Part shown: positions 32,980-45,100 of the stretch, piece after piece
Layout: each line of letters begins with the position of its first letter
Numbering within the stretch: the stretch's first letter is position 1
NCBI GenBank assembly: GCA_009760855.2
Contig: WPIO01000083.1
Span: forward strand, 452,501 to 516,500
Reading direction: 5' to 3'
Length of the DNA: 64,000 bases
Source of the DNA: Cristatella mucedo
Taxonomy: Eukaryota > Bryozoa > Phylactolaemata > Cristatellidae
The notes under the pieces: model-generated
The model's database searches: none
What the model saw: only the letters and a program-made list of their open reading frames with translations
Told to the model about the DNA's origin: nothing
Made by a program: the position numbers and the translations under genes

Positions 32980-33129
32980 CTACAGCATGAAAGAGCAGCA
33001 AGAGTATACCTGCAAATGTCAGTAGTAGCTCTAAATGCTTGTGGTAAGGTAACATTGTGCACAGGCAATGAAATACAAGATACCGAAGCAGCAATGGTGT
33101 GCTTTATGCCAAGCGCCAGGACGAATGGC

Positions 33130-33246
33130 AGTGGAATACATACAGCCGATGACTAAGGAAAACGAGTTGGCCACGCCCCATCCTTTTGCAAGTAATCTTC
33201 ATCTTCGTGCGATGCCAATTCTTCGCTGTATGTACCAGTTCGGTGG
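33130..33246 (-). CDS. Possible LARP1 acidic exon
   Basis: After the acceptor GACGTCCTCAACAG, a frame reads TGTYSEELASHEDEDYLQKD. Its acidic EEL...DEDYL pattern and its position just upstream of the EIDD exon recall the EELDFLFDEE segment of LARP1. The 3' border and phase could not be settled. Similarity is weak and compositional. Confidence 0.3.
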
Positions 33247-33495
33247 CTGTTGAGGACGTCTTAAAACAGACAAGCGGGGGGGGGGGGTAAAACGAAACGT
33301 GATGCCAGTGTTTAGGTGAGCTATATCAGCTGCAGGCAACGAATTGCAAAAGGCACAGTCTCACTTTTCTGTGGTAGCTTGTTTTCTTTCCGTGGTCCAT
33401 GACTGCAGCAGCTGTCATTTTTTCTTTTCACTTCCTGCCACTCGTCCTCTTCGGACACTGCCTGCGATGACTGGCTTGGCCGATATCTGCTTTGG

Positions 33496-33497
<2 letters not shown>

Positions 33498-33532
<35 letters not shown>
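33498..33532. repeat. Poly(T) tract
   Basis: 35 consecutive T. It could be the A-tail of a minus-strand insertion, but no recognisable element body adjoins it. A shorter T18 run is at 33882-33899. Confidence 0.9.
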
Positions 33533-33536
<4 letters not shown>

Positions 33537-34104
33537 GATGAGCTCGCTGACTCTTCTACAGCTAGCATGCCTGCCAGGGCACCGAAGGCAAAAGGGGGTA
33601 AGATCATGACGCACTGCATTCAGCTCAGAATGCAATGCAACAATACCAAGCTCAAGCTGATTCATTTAACGTTTTCCGTGGGGACCACAGATATGGTTGT
33701 ATCTTGCTGCTGAGGTCAAGTGTGAACGTAAAATGCATGCTAAGAACGTGATTGTAATCCGTGAATAAATGTCACATTGAACCAAAATGAAAGATTCACA
33801 ACAGGGAGGCTTGGCAACTTTATTCATGATTACAATTTTTTTGCTTATTTGATTTTTTTGTACTGGTAAAAAGCCATTTTGTTTTTTTTTTTTTTTTTTC
33901 ATGCACATAGCTCAAGTAAATACCCCCGAACCTAAAGCAAAGTGAATTAATACTTGACGAAGTTTTTATGGATAAACCTGAAAATGTATGCTATTTTGTC
34001 CAAAAATACTATTGAATAGCAGGAATCACAGACTGCTAAATGAGGTGAAAACATTCTAGATCATTCGACCCTCGTATTTATAAGCATGTGTATATAAATA
34101 AGCA

Positions 34105-34400
34105 CCAGGAGAGACTCCCCTGCCAGGCCAAGCATCCGACACACACCGCCGCGTTTCGGAATTCCAACAGTCTTAGAAAATACCGAAAGGCACAAATACC
34201 TCGCCAATCTTTGGAGACCGTGCGCTTTCCGTTTTCTTCATATGTCTCCCAAATCCTGGAATTCTTCTCTCCCTGCGACTTGCGTCAGAAAACATCCCTG
34301 CTAGACTTGACCACATTTAAAAGGAACTTAAACAACACACCCATTTAGGACAGCATTTAGTGGGTCCCTGTGATTCGTCCTTGATGTGCTTATGTGCATT
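34105..34400 (+). mobile_element. L2-like LINE ORF2 end, 3'-truncated
   Basis: Frames carry the CQAKHPTHTAAFRNSNS, LETVRFPFSS and DLTTFKRNLNNTPI blocks, then the start of the 3' untranslated region (GGACAGCATTTAGTGGGTCC). The copy stops before the stem-loop tail, so its 3' end was lost after insertion. Confidence 0.75.
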
Positions 34401-34721
34401 ACTACCAAGAACGATTAGTTTGCATATTTTAGATGTGGCATCCATCTGGTTCGATTCGGTCTCTCGACATTGTCTTGGAAATTTGCAGTTTTATGACATC
34501 ACGTCTACACCAACTAACAGAACTTACGTCGGTTTAGTATATCACGCCTAGTGTATTATGTTATTGACTGATGGATATAGATACCTAGATATCCACCTGC
34601 TCATTACAGGTCGTATTTACGAAGAGTAGCATGCACTAGGTTGTTTTGCAGCGTAACCAGGTCTGTAAAGGGCCATCATGGCTTATGTCCTTAGATAGCA
34701 TTCAAACATTAATAATAAATA

Positions 34722-34882
34722 AATAAATCTAACTGATTAACTTGGCCTCTTTTTTTATAGCGACAGAAAGAGCCTTTGGCTATCACCACACGCTTACGGT
34801 AGCGATAAAGAATCGCCCGCAGTATTCAGACCCGATCTCGGGACCGAGGTGTAGAAAGCAACCGCCTAATTATTGCCTACGG
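34722..34882 (-). mobile_element. Family S SINE, partly decayed
   Basis: CTAACTGATTAACTTGGCCT, ATAGCGACAGAAAGAGCCTT and GCGATAAAGAATCGCCCGCA follow the reversed family order. The B box has lost bases (CAGACCCGAT). Sense orientation relative to LARP1. Confidence 0.75.
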
Positions 34883-35089
34883 CTCTGGCATTGACCCGGA
34901 TTATGTCAATCCTAAGTATCTAATAATGCCTGAAGCATCGAGGGCAAACCGCACCAAGTCAACAGCCCTCGTGATGCTTTAACAAAGTGATGGGGCGCTC
35001 CAACAACTTAATCGGAGCGTCAGTCAATCAATAGCTGCAAGCCCAGGGTGACCAGGCCAACCGGCTGCATCGCCTGACCGGTGACCAAC

Positions 35090-35274
35090 CCTGACAGTGA
35101 CCAGGCATGAACTCAGGGTCGGGCGTCCGGATTGTATGGGAGAGATCCTCTGGGAGGCTGACCACTGCTTCGGATCTTGGAGGGTCACTTTGATGCGGTC
35201 ACTGCTCAGCTCCACACCACCGTGCTGCCTTGCAACGATGAAGTAAGCAGAACCGCCTGTCTCTGCGCCTTCAC
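35090..35274 (-). CDS. LARP1 exon, C-terminal part of the La module, frame disrupted
   Basis: The acceptor CTGTCTGGCAG is followed by VKAQRQAV...SSLQGSTVV in one frame. VELSSDRIKVTLQDPKQW follows in a second, and SLPEDLSHTIRTPDPEFMPG in a third. The family order is HRVQALT...ALKDSxxVEL...EPEKWPLP...CPEFVPxQ, so all pieces are in the right order. Two small insertions or deletions, one in a GTGGTGTGG run and one after the KQW codons, separate them. This half of the La motif and RRM-like segment contacts poly(A) and TOP RNA in LARP1. Confidence 0.6.
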
Positions 35275-35280
35275 CTGCCA

Positions 35281-35660
35281 GACAGAGCCAGCCGGAAATG
35301 CACTTGTTACAGAGCGCATGAATGCCCAACAGGTGACAAGACGAGATTTTTTTGGCCACTTAGCAGCTCGACTCTTACTTAGCGAAGCATAGATGGGGAA
35401 GCATGTTTTGCCATGCTCCAAACAAAATACAAAAACAGATCATGCAACTTCAGTGTAACAAGAAAAGGTCAGAATTTCAGCCATTCAGACAGAGGGTTTG
35501 CTCCGAGAAGCTTAAGACAAATTCGTTGATATAATTAAGTCTAACTTGTACTGAGTTGTGACCTTCCTCAACCAGGGTTACACAATATCTTCCTTTCGTA
35601 AACAACCACCTTGCTCAATAGCGAACTCGGTATGTGATAATGAACCGATTGCATAGGACT
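35281..35660. other. Unassigned LARP1 intron segment
   Basis: The preceding La-motif exon (with the YYFS and FFLRR motifs) should lie between here and 41.6 kb. I could not find it by eye in any frame. Confidence 0.4.
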
Positions 35661-35664
35661 ACAG

Positions 35665-36055
35665 ACGACTAATTATCATACTGGGCACTTCACATGCCGT
35701 ATGAGAAACGTCTGTACTTAAGTGATAACATGCACAGTGTCAGCATGTATAAGCACATAAAGAACAATTAACATTGATTTACTAAGTGCCTTTTAAGGTG
35801 AAGTACAGGTTACTACTGTACAGGTTTCCCAGCTTCATTTCCAAATATTGATATTTCCCAGGGTGGTATGCAGTACTTTGATCAGTACTAGGTCCAGGCT
35901 TTGGGAGCAGCATACTGGAAGCTAAGGGCACAGTTTCAAAAAGGATTTGAGTTGGGAACACGAAATGAAAGCGGGTGGTATGATGCAAAGCCTGATTGGG
36001 AACAAGTTGGAGAGGTCAGCTAGGGCAAACCATATAGGGACCAAAAAGTAAGTGA
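35665..36055 (-). mobile_element. Old L2-like LINE 3' part
   Basis: The minus-strand frame (35782-35988) reads TTRFHFVFPTQILFETVPLA, equivalent to the FSESxSLPIPRTNLKSFGDR block. It is followed by LLPKPGPS (compare SYAPKAWNSLP). The tail is decayed. Sense relative to LARP1. Confidence 0.6.
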
Positions 36056-37023
36056 AAAAAACTTTCTATATGTCGATGGAATGGGGAATGGAGTCAGAAA
36101 TGCAAACAGCATATCAAAATGCAGATGGCACAATCACTTTCATGGCTTAAGTGGAAGAATTGAAAACAAAACTACTGCAAATCAATATAATTTCAGTATC
36201 TTTGTCGTCCACAACTTGCTTGAAGTCACTGATTCACTAGATACTGCAAACCAATGGAAACAGAGCTGACATAAACATAAATACAAATGGCAAAATGCTA
36301 TCATAGTATAAAAAGTATCTTTCATTTGAACAAAATAAATAGCACAAGCAACCTACCATGTTTAGAGAAACTACAAGAGTAGTTACAGGAAACAATTGGT
36401 GACTTGCTACGTGGTCCTGCCTAGGTCAGAGGCCCGAAAAGATCCGTGTGAATGGCCAAGTTAAAATTTCATCGAAAAAGAAGCTGCCAAAGTTTAGTCA
36501 TCAAAATACAACCAGCAATTAATCTGGAACAAGAGCTTCAAAGCATTGTTACCAGCAAGATCAAATAATTAAGTTCCTCAGGTTTTTCAGAGATTTCAGC
36601 TTACAATTGGGTTGCTTGTTCCTGGCACAAATATCAATCATGCGATTACAGCCCAAATTAGTATCGCCTTGTTATGGCAGCTCGCTCATAAAACGCTCAA
36701 AAGTTAAGTGCTAATCGATAATCAGGGATTAAAGAAAACAATTTCACCTAGTTATCACAGGATCGCCCATTGCACTCAGTAAACATTCTTGCTCAAATAT
36801 GGATAACTATTGTAAAGAAAAAAAGCCCACTCAGCGGCAGGTTATCTTAGTGGGCTACACAAATGTCACACATTTGCAGATAAAATGACTCTTTAAAGAA
36901 TGCCTATGGAGTGTTTCAAGCGAAGTGGGTGACCAGTCCACAACAGTAACGGACGAGTCCATATTTTCAGACTCAATTCGTTAAGTGCTTTGGGTCATTA
37001 TCCGCAGATACATTAATTTTCAA

Positions 37024-37215
37024 ATTTTGGCTGACAATTCTTAAGTTCCAAAAACATCGATATACAAATTCTGGCGCCACCACTAGCTTGGATGGTTTCC
37101 TGTCGATCAATGGATAAAATTCTGAAGTTTAGGCGTCCATGGCCTTCCAAGGAAGCGATTCTTACATTCCAAACATATCGAGACACAAATTCGGGCACCA
37201 TGACCTGCTAGGCTG
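37024..37215. repeat. Diverged tandem duplication (about 119 bp)
   Basis: ATTCTTAAGTTCCAAAAACA (37037) and ATTCTTACATTCCAAACATA (37156) start two adjacent segments. These stay similar through ACAAATTC(T/G)GGC(G/A)CCA and a later CTGTCGA(T/C)CAA block. Confidence 0.55.
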
Positions 37216-38104
37216 TCGACCAAAGTCAACAGCAGCAGCATACTGAAGGGGGAGGGGCGTCGTGCTTTAAAGCTCACGCGCGAACCCTCGAGCTCAAAAA
37301 ATAGTGCGATAAAGTCATGTTACAATAATTTTTATACAATGTTAAATAACTTACTCAGTAATATAATTAATAATAGCTAGTTTGAAATGCATATTACCTC
37401 TCCACATAACAAGACTGTGAGAAAGAACTGAGATTTGTAAGTTTTCAGGATTAAGCTAGGTCAGTGGATATTAGGATGAGCTGAATGAAAGTAACCCTTG
37501 GGTTTCCTACAGTTTTTCTTTAAGGTAGAGCAGGTTTGCAAATACCTGTGGAACGATCTCGTGGCATTGTTAACACCAAAATGCCCATAGACCACCCTAA
37601 ATTGGTTCTTATGAAGTAGGGAAATGTTTGACAAATAGAGCGGCCATGATTGCGGTACATGTGCACTATGCAACTAAGCATATCGTGAAGTCGTTAACTA
37701 GATACCAAGCACATTAACTCAAGGCCTCCAAATCTGGCCTTGTATTACTGTCAATTTTTGGGAAGGAGCCAAAATGCATGCCTGGAGTTGGGGATCATTA
37801 TTTGCGGATTAATCCACATGGTCATTAACGGCTATACCCAGCCTTTTCCTGGGCATTCGCCAACATACACTTATTCCCACAAAACTTCTCACGATCATTC
37901 TTTACCCCGTTATAGGCAAGTAAAATAAAACTGCCCTGGCACTGGTAGCCCTGGCGCACAGCATATTTCAGTGAGAAAATGATGAGAAGAGGCCAAAAAG
38001 CAGTCCAGGAGAAATGGATTTTCAACATACACTCCCAAGTATCTTAAGAGGCTCTATCATAAGTCATCTGAACTAACTACAGCCCCTGACGTGTGACTCA
38101 ATCC

Positions 38105-38335
38105 TAATAAACTTCCCACGTCTTTGACACTGCATGCTGCCACTAGCCACATTTGCATGCTGACCCTGTGTGCACCCTAACATATTATTCATTTTGCTTG
38201 TTTTCCAAGCATGAGTTTACTATCATTAAATTGCATTTTCTTGCAGCAAATGTAAGCGCTAGAAAGAGATTAAGTTCTCTGACATGGCGCTTTAGTCAAA
38301 ATGCATTATTATTATTATTATTATTATTATTAACC
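38105..38335 (+). mobile_element. L2-like LINE 3' tail
   Basis: Contains TGCATGCTGCCACTAGCCAC, a shortened CCCTGTGTGCACCCTAACA, the AGAAAGAGATTAAGTTCTCT stem-loop and a (ATT)8 end. Antisense to LARP1. Confidence 0.8.
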
Positions 38336-39206
38336 CAAGGCTGCATTTCTCAGGCTTTGCACATTCACAGGTCACTTAGAAGTCATGTTTGTTGTATCTA
38401 CTTGGAATTGTATGAAATATTGCTTAGGCCAACAATGAGCAAAATCCTCTAGCAACAAAAATTTCAGACAGCAGATCCACCTTTGCTAATGGAACAGGGA
38501 GGTGAAACGGTATTAGGTGAAAGTGACTCACAATGGACAGTTGAGCCATATGGAAGCACATAAAACTTTGAGGCCAGCACAGGTCGATCTAGCTGCCCTT
38601 GGCAGCGATTAGGCAAACATAGAATAACGAGCAGTTCCACTTTTTTCCCGAACAGGGATTGCAGAGAACATCCTATAGATTACCGGAACTTACACCTCCT
38701 CGCAGATTCTGTTTGTAATATGGCAACTGAAACAGCACTGATGGGTTGACGGTGATTGCTGGGTCCAACAACTGGACCTACGCATATTTTGAGCTCGATT
38801 TGGGGCAAGGTTGGACAGCAGTTTTGAGAGTTGGCAACCAGCGGCGTCAGTACTGCAAAAGTAGAGTTGCTTTTAATCGCTAAGCCTGCCAGTCACAAGA
38901 TAAGTGCCAATAAAGAAAGAGCAGCACTATTAACCATACCAGGAGGAATGGGGTGGCAGGGTAGGATTCTTGTAGTTATTGTGTATTAACACTACTAGGC
39001 ACAAGCCCAGTCGCCACAAACCAAGCAATACACAGAAAAGTCATGCAGCTCATGTGAATGTTACCATTAGTAATCAGATTGAGATCCTCAGTAGGGCCTC
39101 GACGGAAACTAGCAGTATATCAAGAAAGAGTCAATAAATCGGCATTCATTCTCCAAGACGCCAAGTGAAATCCTTTTGAGGTTTCTTGGCTCATGATAAT
39201 ACTCAC

Positions 39207-39249
39207 TGGGAAGCGACCAGATTCGGTGTTCTGCGTCAGAGTGACGATA
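39207..39249 (-). CDS. Speculative 43-bp LARP1 exon
   Basis: A block with a good acceptor (ATTCCTTGCAG) and a consensus donor (CCCA/GTGAGT) reads YRHSDAEHRIWSLP in one frame. I see no homology to LARP1, so splice-site quality and location are the only support. Confidence 0.12.
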
Positions 39250-39699
39250 CTGCAAGGAATATAAGCACGATGTTGGCGCGGCTATCGGGCTAGAAAAAGA
39301 GCTGATGGCAAGCGTGATGACAACAGCCTGTTTACAAAGCTGGATGTATGATGGTTACGTTATGACGAGGGGCGCAACTGCACAATCCTTCAGATATCTC
39401 TTGCTAGAGAAATGCGCGGTTCCTATAACAGAGGCTGGCGCACTCGTGACAAGCGTATTCCATGGAGCCCATGTGCTCATAATATCTACGCGCCTTGTCT
39501 GGCGCCAGAGCTGGAAGCGCTCAGCGGTATTCCTGTGGTGATATTGGCGTTCTCTTTGCTCATTTCATAAAGCGGGCTTCTAAAAGTGAAGGCTGGCTGC
39601 ATACCGGCATCTCTCACGTTTCAAGGTCTGCAACTTTCATGCATGGCATTTGCAAAATCTTTTTATAACTTAGACGAAATGATTAATCCAGTTATCACT

Positions 39700-40085
39700 G
39701 CTCCTTGTGCCCATCATTCTGGTAACTCAATACTTGCAGTGTTCAGTGCTCTGGCTGGAGCCTCTCACGAGAGCTCAGCAAGCCAGGCTTGCCTGTCGTG
39801 GTCACTGCACTTTGCCATCACCTTCTGTGACCTGCACCAGTCCCCATCAAAACGCGCTTTGGCTTCGGGGTCATCATTACTTCTAGGTCCCTTAATTTTC
39901 TGTTTCCTTCTCCACAACTATTCTTAATCATGTATTAGGCATAGGATCCTGCTCTACGACTGAAATCATTTAGCTGTACTCATGTCCAAAATCCTTTGGA
40001 GACAATGCCATTAGTTTGCATGATACCAAGCCACCTGGAACTCTTGACTGGAAGTATTGTGTCCCTGATCATTTAAACTGAAGCA
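39700..40085 (+). mobile_element. Decayed L2-like LINE C-terminal segment
   Basis: Weak but ordered nucleotide similarity: CAGGCTTGCCTGTCGTGGTC (LVCRERR), then TCTGTGACCTGCACCAGTCC (LTDLHW), then CAAAATCCTTTGGAGACAAT (LKSFGDRAF), then AAGCCACCTGGAACTCTTGA (PKAWNS). This is among the oldest copies in the window. Confidence 0.55.
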
Positions 40086-41669
40086 AAAACAGAAGTTTCC
40101 TCCACTTTACATTTGTTTGGGTCATACATAGTAAACGATGGTCGCTTTCGCATTTATCATTCTTTGACATTACATGTACCACCAAGCCATACTGGCACGG
40201 TTTGTGAAACGTCTATAAGTGTGTAGTAATGTGATTTAGTAGATCAAGGGCAAATTACAGACTGTATCGTTACTATCATTCTCTGAAACAAATTCTTTAC
40301 TTCAAAAACAAATCAGGTGACGAATCGTACTGTTTCGGATATCAGGGCAGTGAAATAGAATAGCTAGTCATGGGCTCCACTATAAACTTTTGGTTCTTCT
40401 GAGAGGTTGGAAATTGCTGTTTGCCTTCCTCGTTTAAGCCGAGCTAAGAAACTTGACATTACCATTAGTTGGCCTGATATCACTATTCATTTCTGTTTCA
40501 GACTTTTATATAATCTCCTTGGATGCTGTTGTGTCAGTTCATATATAGACTATGCATGATATGCCTATGCACGTTGACATCAAACATATCACTATTATAT
40601 TATCTTCATGCAAGAAAATGCCAAGAGAGCAAGATTCCTACAGGCATGTATGCTTCCACAATATTGACTACGTAACTTACTATCAACTAATAACAAGTCA
40701 TCCCCAGCTCGACGACATAGCTAACACCAACTTCTCCTCGCAGCCTTTGCTCCACGAATGTGAATTGTCTTCGTTGTTTATATGCATGCTGAAATAATAA
40801 CGCGTTAGACGGAACCTATCAATTCACCTTCATTTCCAGCATGCCAAAATACAAGAAACAGATTTAAGTCTTCTTTCTTCTTACTCATTGACTGAGTGGT
40901 CGACATTAAAATATTAAGTTGACTTCAAACCACGTGAAACGCAACGAGTTTAACCCTAGGCCAAGTTGCTCATGCAGCTTTGATGTAAGATATAGATGCA
41001 TGTCAAGAGATTAGTATTCCACATACCATAATAATAAGGTTTTCAGAGCATGCATCAACGTTTGGCCAAACGATGCAAAGGAGAGGAAGCCACCAATCAG
41101 CCAAGGTGAACTAGCGACTAGATGCACCGACAATGGATAAGAGATCAGTGAAAAGCAAGGTTGCCCCACATTTGCAGGAGAACTTGGGCTTTTAGTTCAT
41201 CTATGAGTCAGGCCAAGAGCGCGTTGCGATATATATTGCTGCTGAGTCCGGGTAATGTGACTGGAACAGACTCATCACCATTCAAAAAAATGCAAACCAA
41301 TATCAGCAGTCGTGACAACAGGAAGCAGACAAATCAGACTTGGAGGAGCCGTCATGAAGAGCAAAAAGTAACTATTAGATACATATCTGAACATTAAATT
41401 ATGCTCCCAAGTGCCCCCATTTGCTTACGCAGCTCAACTAAAGCGGCAGCAGCTGACTCAGGCAAGCGCAGCACTAACAAACTAGCCAAGTGTATGCTCG
41501 TCAGCGGTTTTATAATAAGAAGCTACCGAGGAACGCTTCTCTCTCCCTCTCCCTGTTGTAGAGATAGCTAATACAAGCTACAAGCTCAAGCTGCGCTGTT
41601 ATAAGCCAGGCAGCTAAGTATGCAGATAGAATAGAAGCAGCTGACATGCCGGGAGGCCGGCAGGGTTAC

Positions 41670-41823
41670 CGTTGGTGTCCTGTGATGGGGAACCTGATGC
41701 GATAATGACCACCTCTGACTGCCTCGGCCTCGACCTCGACCTCCGCCAGGTAGCCAGGCACCACCTCGGCTACTGTGCGATTCTCTTCGTGCCCAGTCTG
41801 TCTTTGGCCGTCGCCTGCACCAT
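41670..41823 (-). CDS. Possible LARP1 RGG exon, frame disrupted
   Basis: After the acceptor TCTTACCTTTAG, one frame reads GAGDGQRQTGHEENRTV. A second gives SRGGAWLPGGGRGRGRG, and the first frame resumes with RGGHYRIRFPITGHQ before AACG/GTAACC. LARP1 has SDGAGGAR...RGRGRGRGRG...THFDYQFGY just before the La motif, so the order GAG, RG repeats, aromatic-rich end is suggestive. The RG repeat is low complexity and two frame changes are needed. Confidence 0.4.
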
Positions 41824-42109
41824 CTAAAGGTAAGACGGCAAGCAGTTATGATACCAAAAACAGCCCGTAGCACCAACCAAGGGATCCATAATTCGGCAGC
41901 TAGAATACGGGTTATCGACAATAGCTGAATCACGGTTTTACAAATGACTAAAGAGCTGGGCAAAGGTGGAAAGTGGCAACAAGGAGACAGCAGCAAGAGA
42001 TTAGGGGGTATTAGGAGAATATGACAGAAGAAGTAGACGACTTCAAAAGAGGACACAAGAAAAATGAGAAGAAACAAAAACACGGACAACAAGAAGAGTG
42101 AAAGCACTC

Positions 42110-45100
42110 ACAGTTGAAGAGATGAAAGATTGGAAAATAAGAGAGAGATTTGCTGCGAATGGAACTTGCAGTTCAACTGGCTCGTACTTGTTCCTAAACA
42201 AGAGTCTAGGCCTAATTTGTGAGTCATATGCACAGCTGCTGATTGCCCAGGATGATGTGGTTAACGAAATCTGTTTAGATCTGACACTGAATAACTTTAA
42301 CACATCACAAAGCTGTCGAATGCTTACAGCAGCCTGCACGACCAGTTTGGTTTTTCTGAATTGCAAGCAGGATGCTTACCCACGAGGATGGGGAAAAATC
42401 TCATCGGCAGTCGCTTCCAGAGCCTTCCACGCAGATGCTATGTTTCAGGGTTCTATTCTGACCTCAGCCCTAACCGGTCACTGCAGGGTATGGTCACATC
42501 AGCCTATATGATTCAGTCAGGAAATAGCCACTGACGTAGCGAGGCCCACAAAATATTCCACAGAATTTATAAAAAAACAATTCATCTTCGGACTCATGGA
42601 TATTATTATTATCCTCATTAGCCACACTCCGCCCGACTAGGTAAGTTGAGTGCACCGTGGCTGAATGCTACGATCGATGAGCGGCGCATTCTCGACGCGG
42701 TGCCAGTTAACAGGCTGCTGAGTTCATTTTAAAGTAAGGCTAAAAGCAATTTCGAAGGCAAAGGATTCCCCCAAGAGTGCTTTAAATGGCGGACCACCAC
42801 CGGGTGATAGCAGTGTAAAAGGAATGCATTCTCTAGCTTTAGCTAGCATGGCCCTAGTAGCCGCCTTCGAGATGAGCTTCAAGTTTTTAGTAACGCACAG
42901 GTACACATCTCCAGTCTGCACAAAATAGATTAACATCTATGAAATAAAGGCGGCCCTTTTCTAAGCCCAAAGCTGGCTTTCTAGAGATTGCATGTAGAAG
43001 GCCTTTAGCCCTCAGACCAAATTATCATTCTCTGACCCAAGGAGGTTGAACCTCCATACCGAAGAAGTCTGAGCTCAGGTTGATTTCTTTCAGAAGCTCC
43101 TCTGATGAGTGGTACTCTCATTCTCGGCCATCTGGGTTGGGCTGGGGCAACGCCACCAACGGTCCACTACACCTGGCCATCCCAAATTATTACATATGCA
43201 AAAATCGGTCGCACCATCACGGTTGATCCTGATGTCACTGTCCTGGCGCCCACAAATGGGCTACTGAAAATTGTTTCGGCCCATTTTGGGATAAACAGAG
43301 CTCCGTCTTCAGCATGCCGACCGGAAGCCTCAGTGACCTGTTCAAAAGAGAGCTGCCTCTTTAGGACATCATAAAAAGGATAATTTCTCTCTAAATACAA
43401 CATGAGAAAAGCTTATATGTTAAGAGCGTACGTAAGAGTCTTCTTTAAAGCGAATATAAAAGAAAGCAGACTTCAGTCCACTTAGCAGAAGCGACTCAAA
43501 CAGCTGCATAAAGGCACCAAAGCCCAACCAAGTTTCTAGAACTGCTCTCAAAGCCTGATAGTAGAGTCATCGCGAAGATCGGCTAATTAATTCTTCACCC
43601 TAGTATGAGTCTGCCAACATGTCTGCATGTGTCATGTAACATGTCTAGGAAACACCCGGTAACCACACAGAAGCTGGTGGATGGGAAGCCATCAGCATAT
43701 TTTCCCTACTGATCGTGTTTCAGTTTTAAAATACATATTCTTACAGCTGATTGGGAAAGCCACAAAAAACCACTTCGTGATCACTGGGTGTGGTCACATT
43801 GAGCTTTGTGCCTTGAGTTTCAGCAAGGCCAGAGACTGCACAGCAGAAACTAGGAGGAGCAAACTGGCTTTTGCAGCCCTCTTCCTATAGTCTTGAAGTC
43901 CTGAGTATGCTCAGACTCGATCAGCATGTTGGTGGAAGTGACAGACAATTGTTACAACCTTGCAGAGGCCACAAAGGTATACCTAACTCCACTACCAGAA
44001 AAAACCTTGAGCAGTACAAAGCAGATGTAGATCGACCAATCCGGTGCTGCATTTGCACCCGGTGGCGCTACTTCATTAACTAGTCGAAATCAGCTCTTTT
44101 TTAATCTGCATCTAGAAAGCGTCCACTGGGGATCATTATGAGTCGAAGACATTAATAAGTCAAAATAGCCCATGTTATTCTTTGAAAACAACTTCGAGTC
44201 GAGACAAGTGACCTCAATTGTCCGGCTGTGTGTGGTTCCTGCTCATGGCAACAAGAGTGATCTTGGAAGTGTGAAAGGGTCTTAAGCAATGTTTCTCCTT
44301 CGGCAGCAGTAGAAATGGATGGCGGCTATCCGCGGACTTTCAACCACCTATGTCTACTGCTGATTATTCTTATACTTCAAGTCTCCAAAAATTTAGCACC
44401 TGTTAACTCACAGTGCTACAGATTCTTTCTCACACGTATTTATGAAAAACTGTCTGGTGTTTTGAGTCTTACGATTAGTTGGCTGCCTCAGAGGCTTCGA
44501 TCTGCAGCCAAGAAAGTAAGCCAGCACGCTTATTCAGTTCCTCAGACCCTGGGCTGCAAAACTCAGACCCTTTACAGGCATACCATCTCAAACCCTTACT
44601 AAGCCGTCGACCAAACTTAAGTTCTAGGTCCCTCGACATAAACATTGTATTGAAGATACAGCTTCCTGTTATTCAGACCAGCAGTGCTGCCTGCCCTGAT
44701 CTGCAGCTCCAAAGTCACCAGAGACCATTCAGATATTCAGAGGTGCTGTGCCTTTTTCCTTTCTCTTCTATCAGTCAGTGCTGGCAATGATCATCAAGAT
44801 CCAGCAGCCATGTGAAATTCAAACCCTCAGTCAGCAGCTCAGATGAAGGTAATCAGATACAATCACCAAGTATTAACTAAGCATGATCCCTTCAGTAATG
44901 CAGCCCATAACCCGAAAAACCAACAGGATGGTGACATTTTAATAATGCGAAACCCAGCTCTTCAGGATTCATATTGACTGGGTTGCTAGAGCCACTACCA
45001 AATCCTATCACGAACAATCAGCGGCACTTATATTGGCAGCTCGATATGGTCTGTGGCAATCACCATTGAAGCTTTCAGAGCAGAAGCTGGAAGCTGGAAA

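Larger units (their letters stand above)
20908..41823 (-). other. LARP1 gene span (3' part resolved, 5' end open)
   Basis: La-related protein 1 binds the cap and first pyrimidines of TOP mRNAs through its C-terminal DM15 region. It controls translation and stability of ribosomal-protein mRNAs under mTOR. In transcript order I see an RGG-like segment (41823-41670), the C-terminal part of the La module (35274-35090), a possible acidic exon (33246 downward), an EIDD/ILIVT exon, a linker, and all three DM15 repeats with a probable terminal exon. Splice phases agree across every junction from 32727 to 21149. The first half of the La motif and the start codon were not found. Introns range from 113 to about 3670 bases and contain SINEs and LINE pieces. 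The identification is by recognised motif strings, not by a search. Confidence 0.85.

Noticed and set aside
43167-43403. Minus-strand frame with VLKRQLSF...DGALFIP, first thought to be the missing La motif
   Set aside because: The YYFS and FFLRR signatures are absent, and it lies upstream of the RGG-like exon, the wrong order for LARP1.
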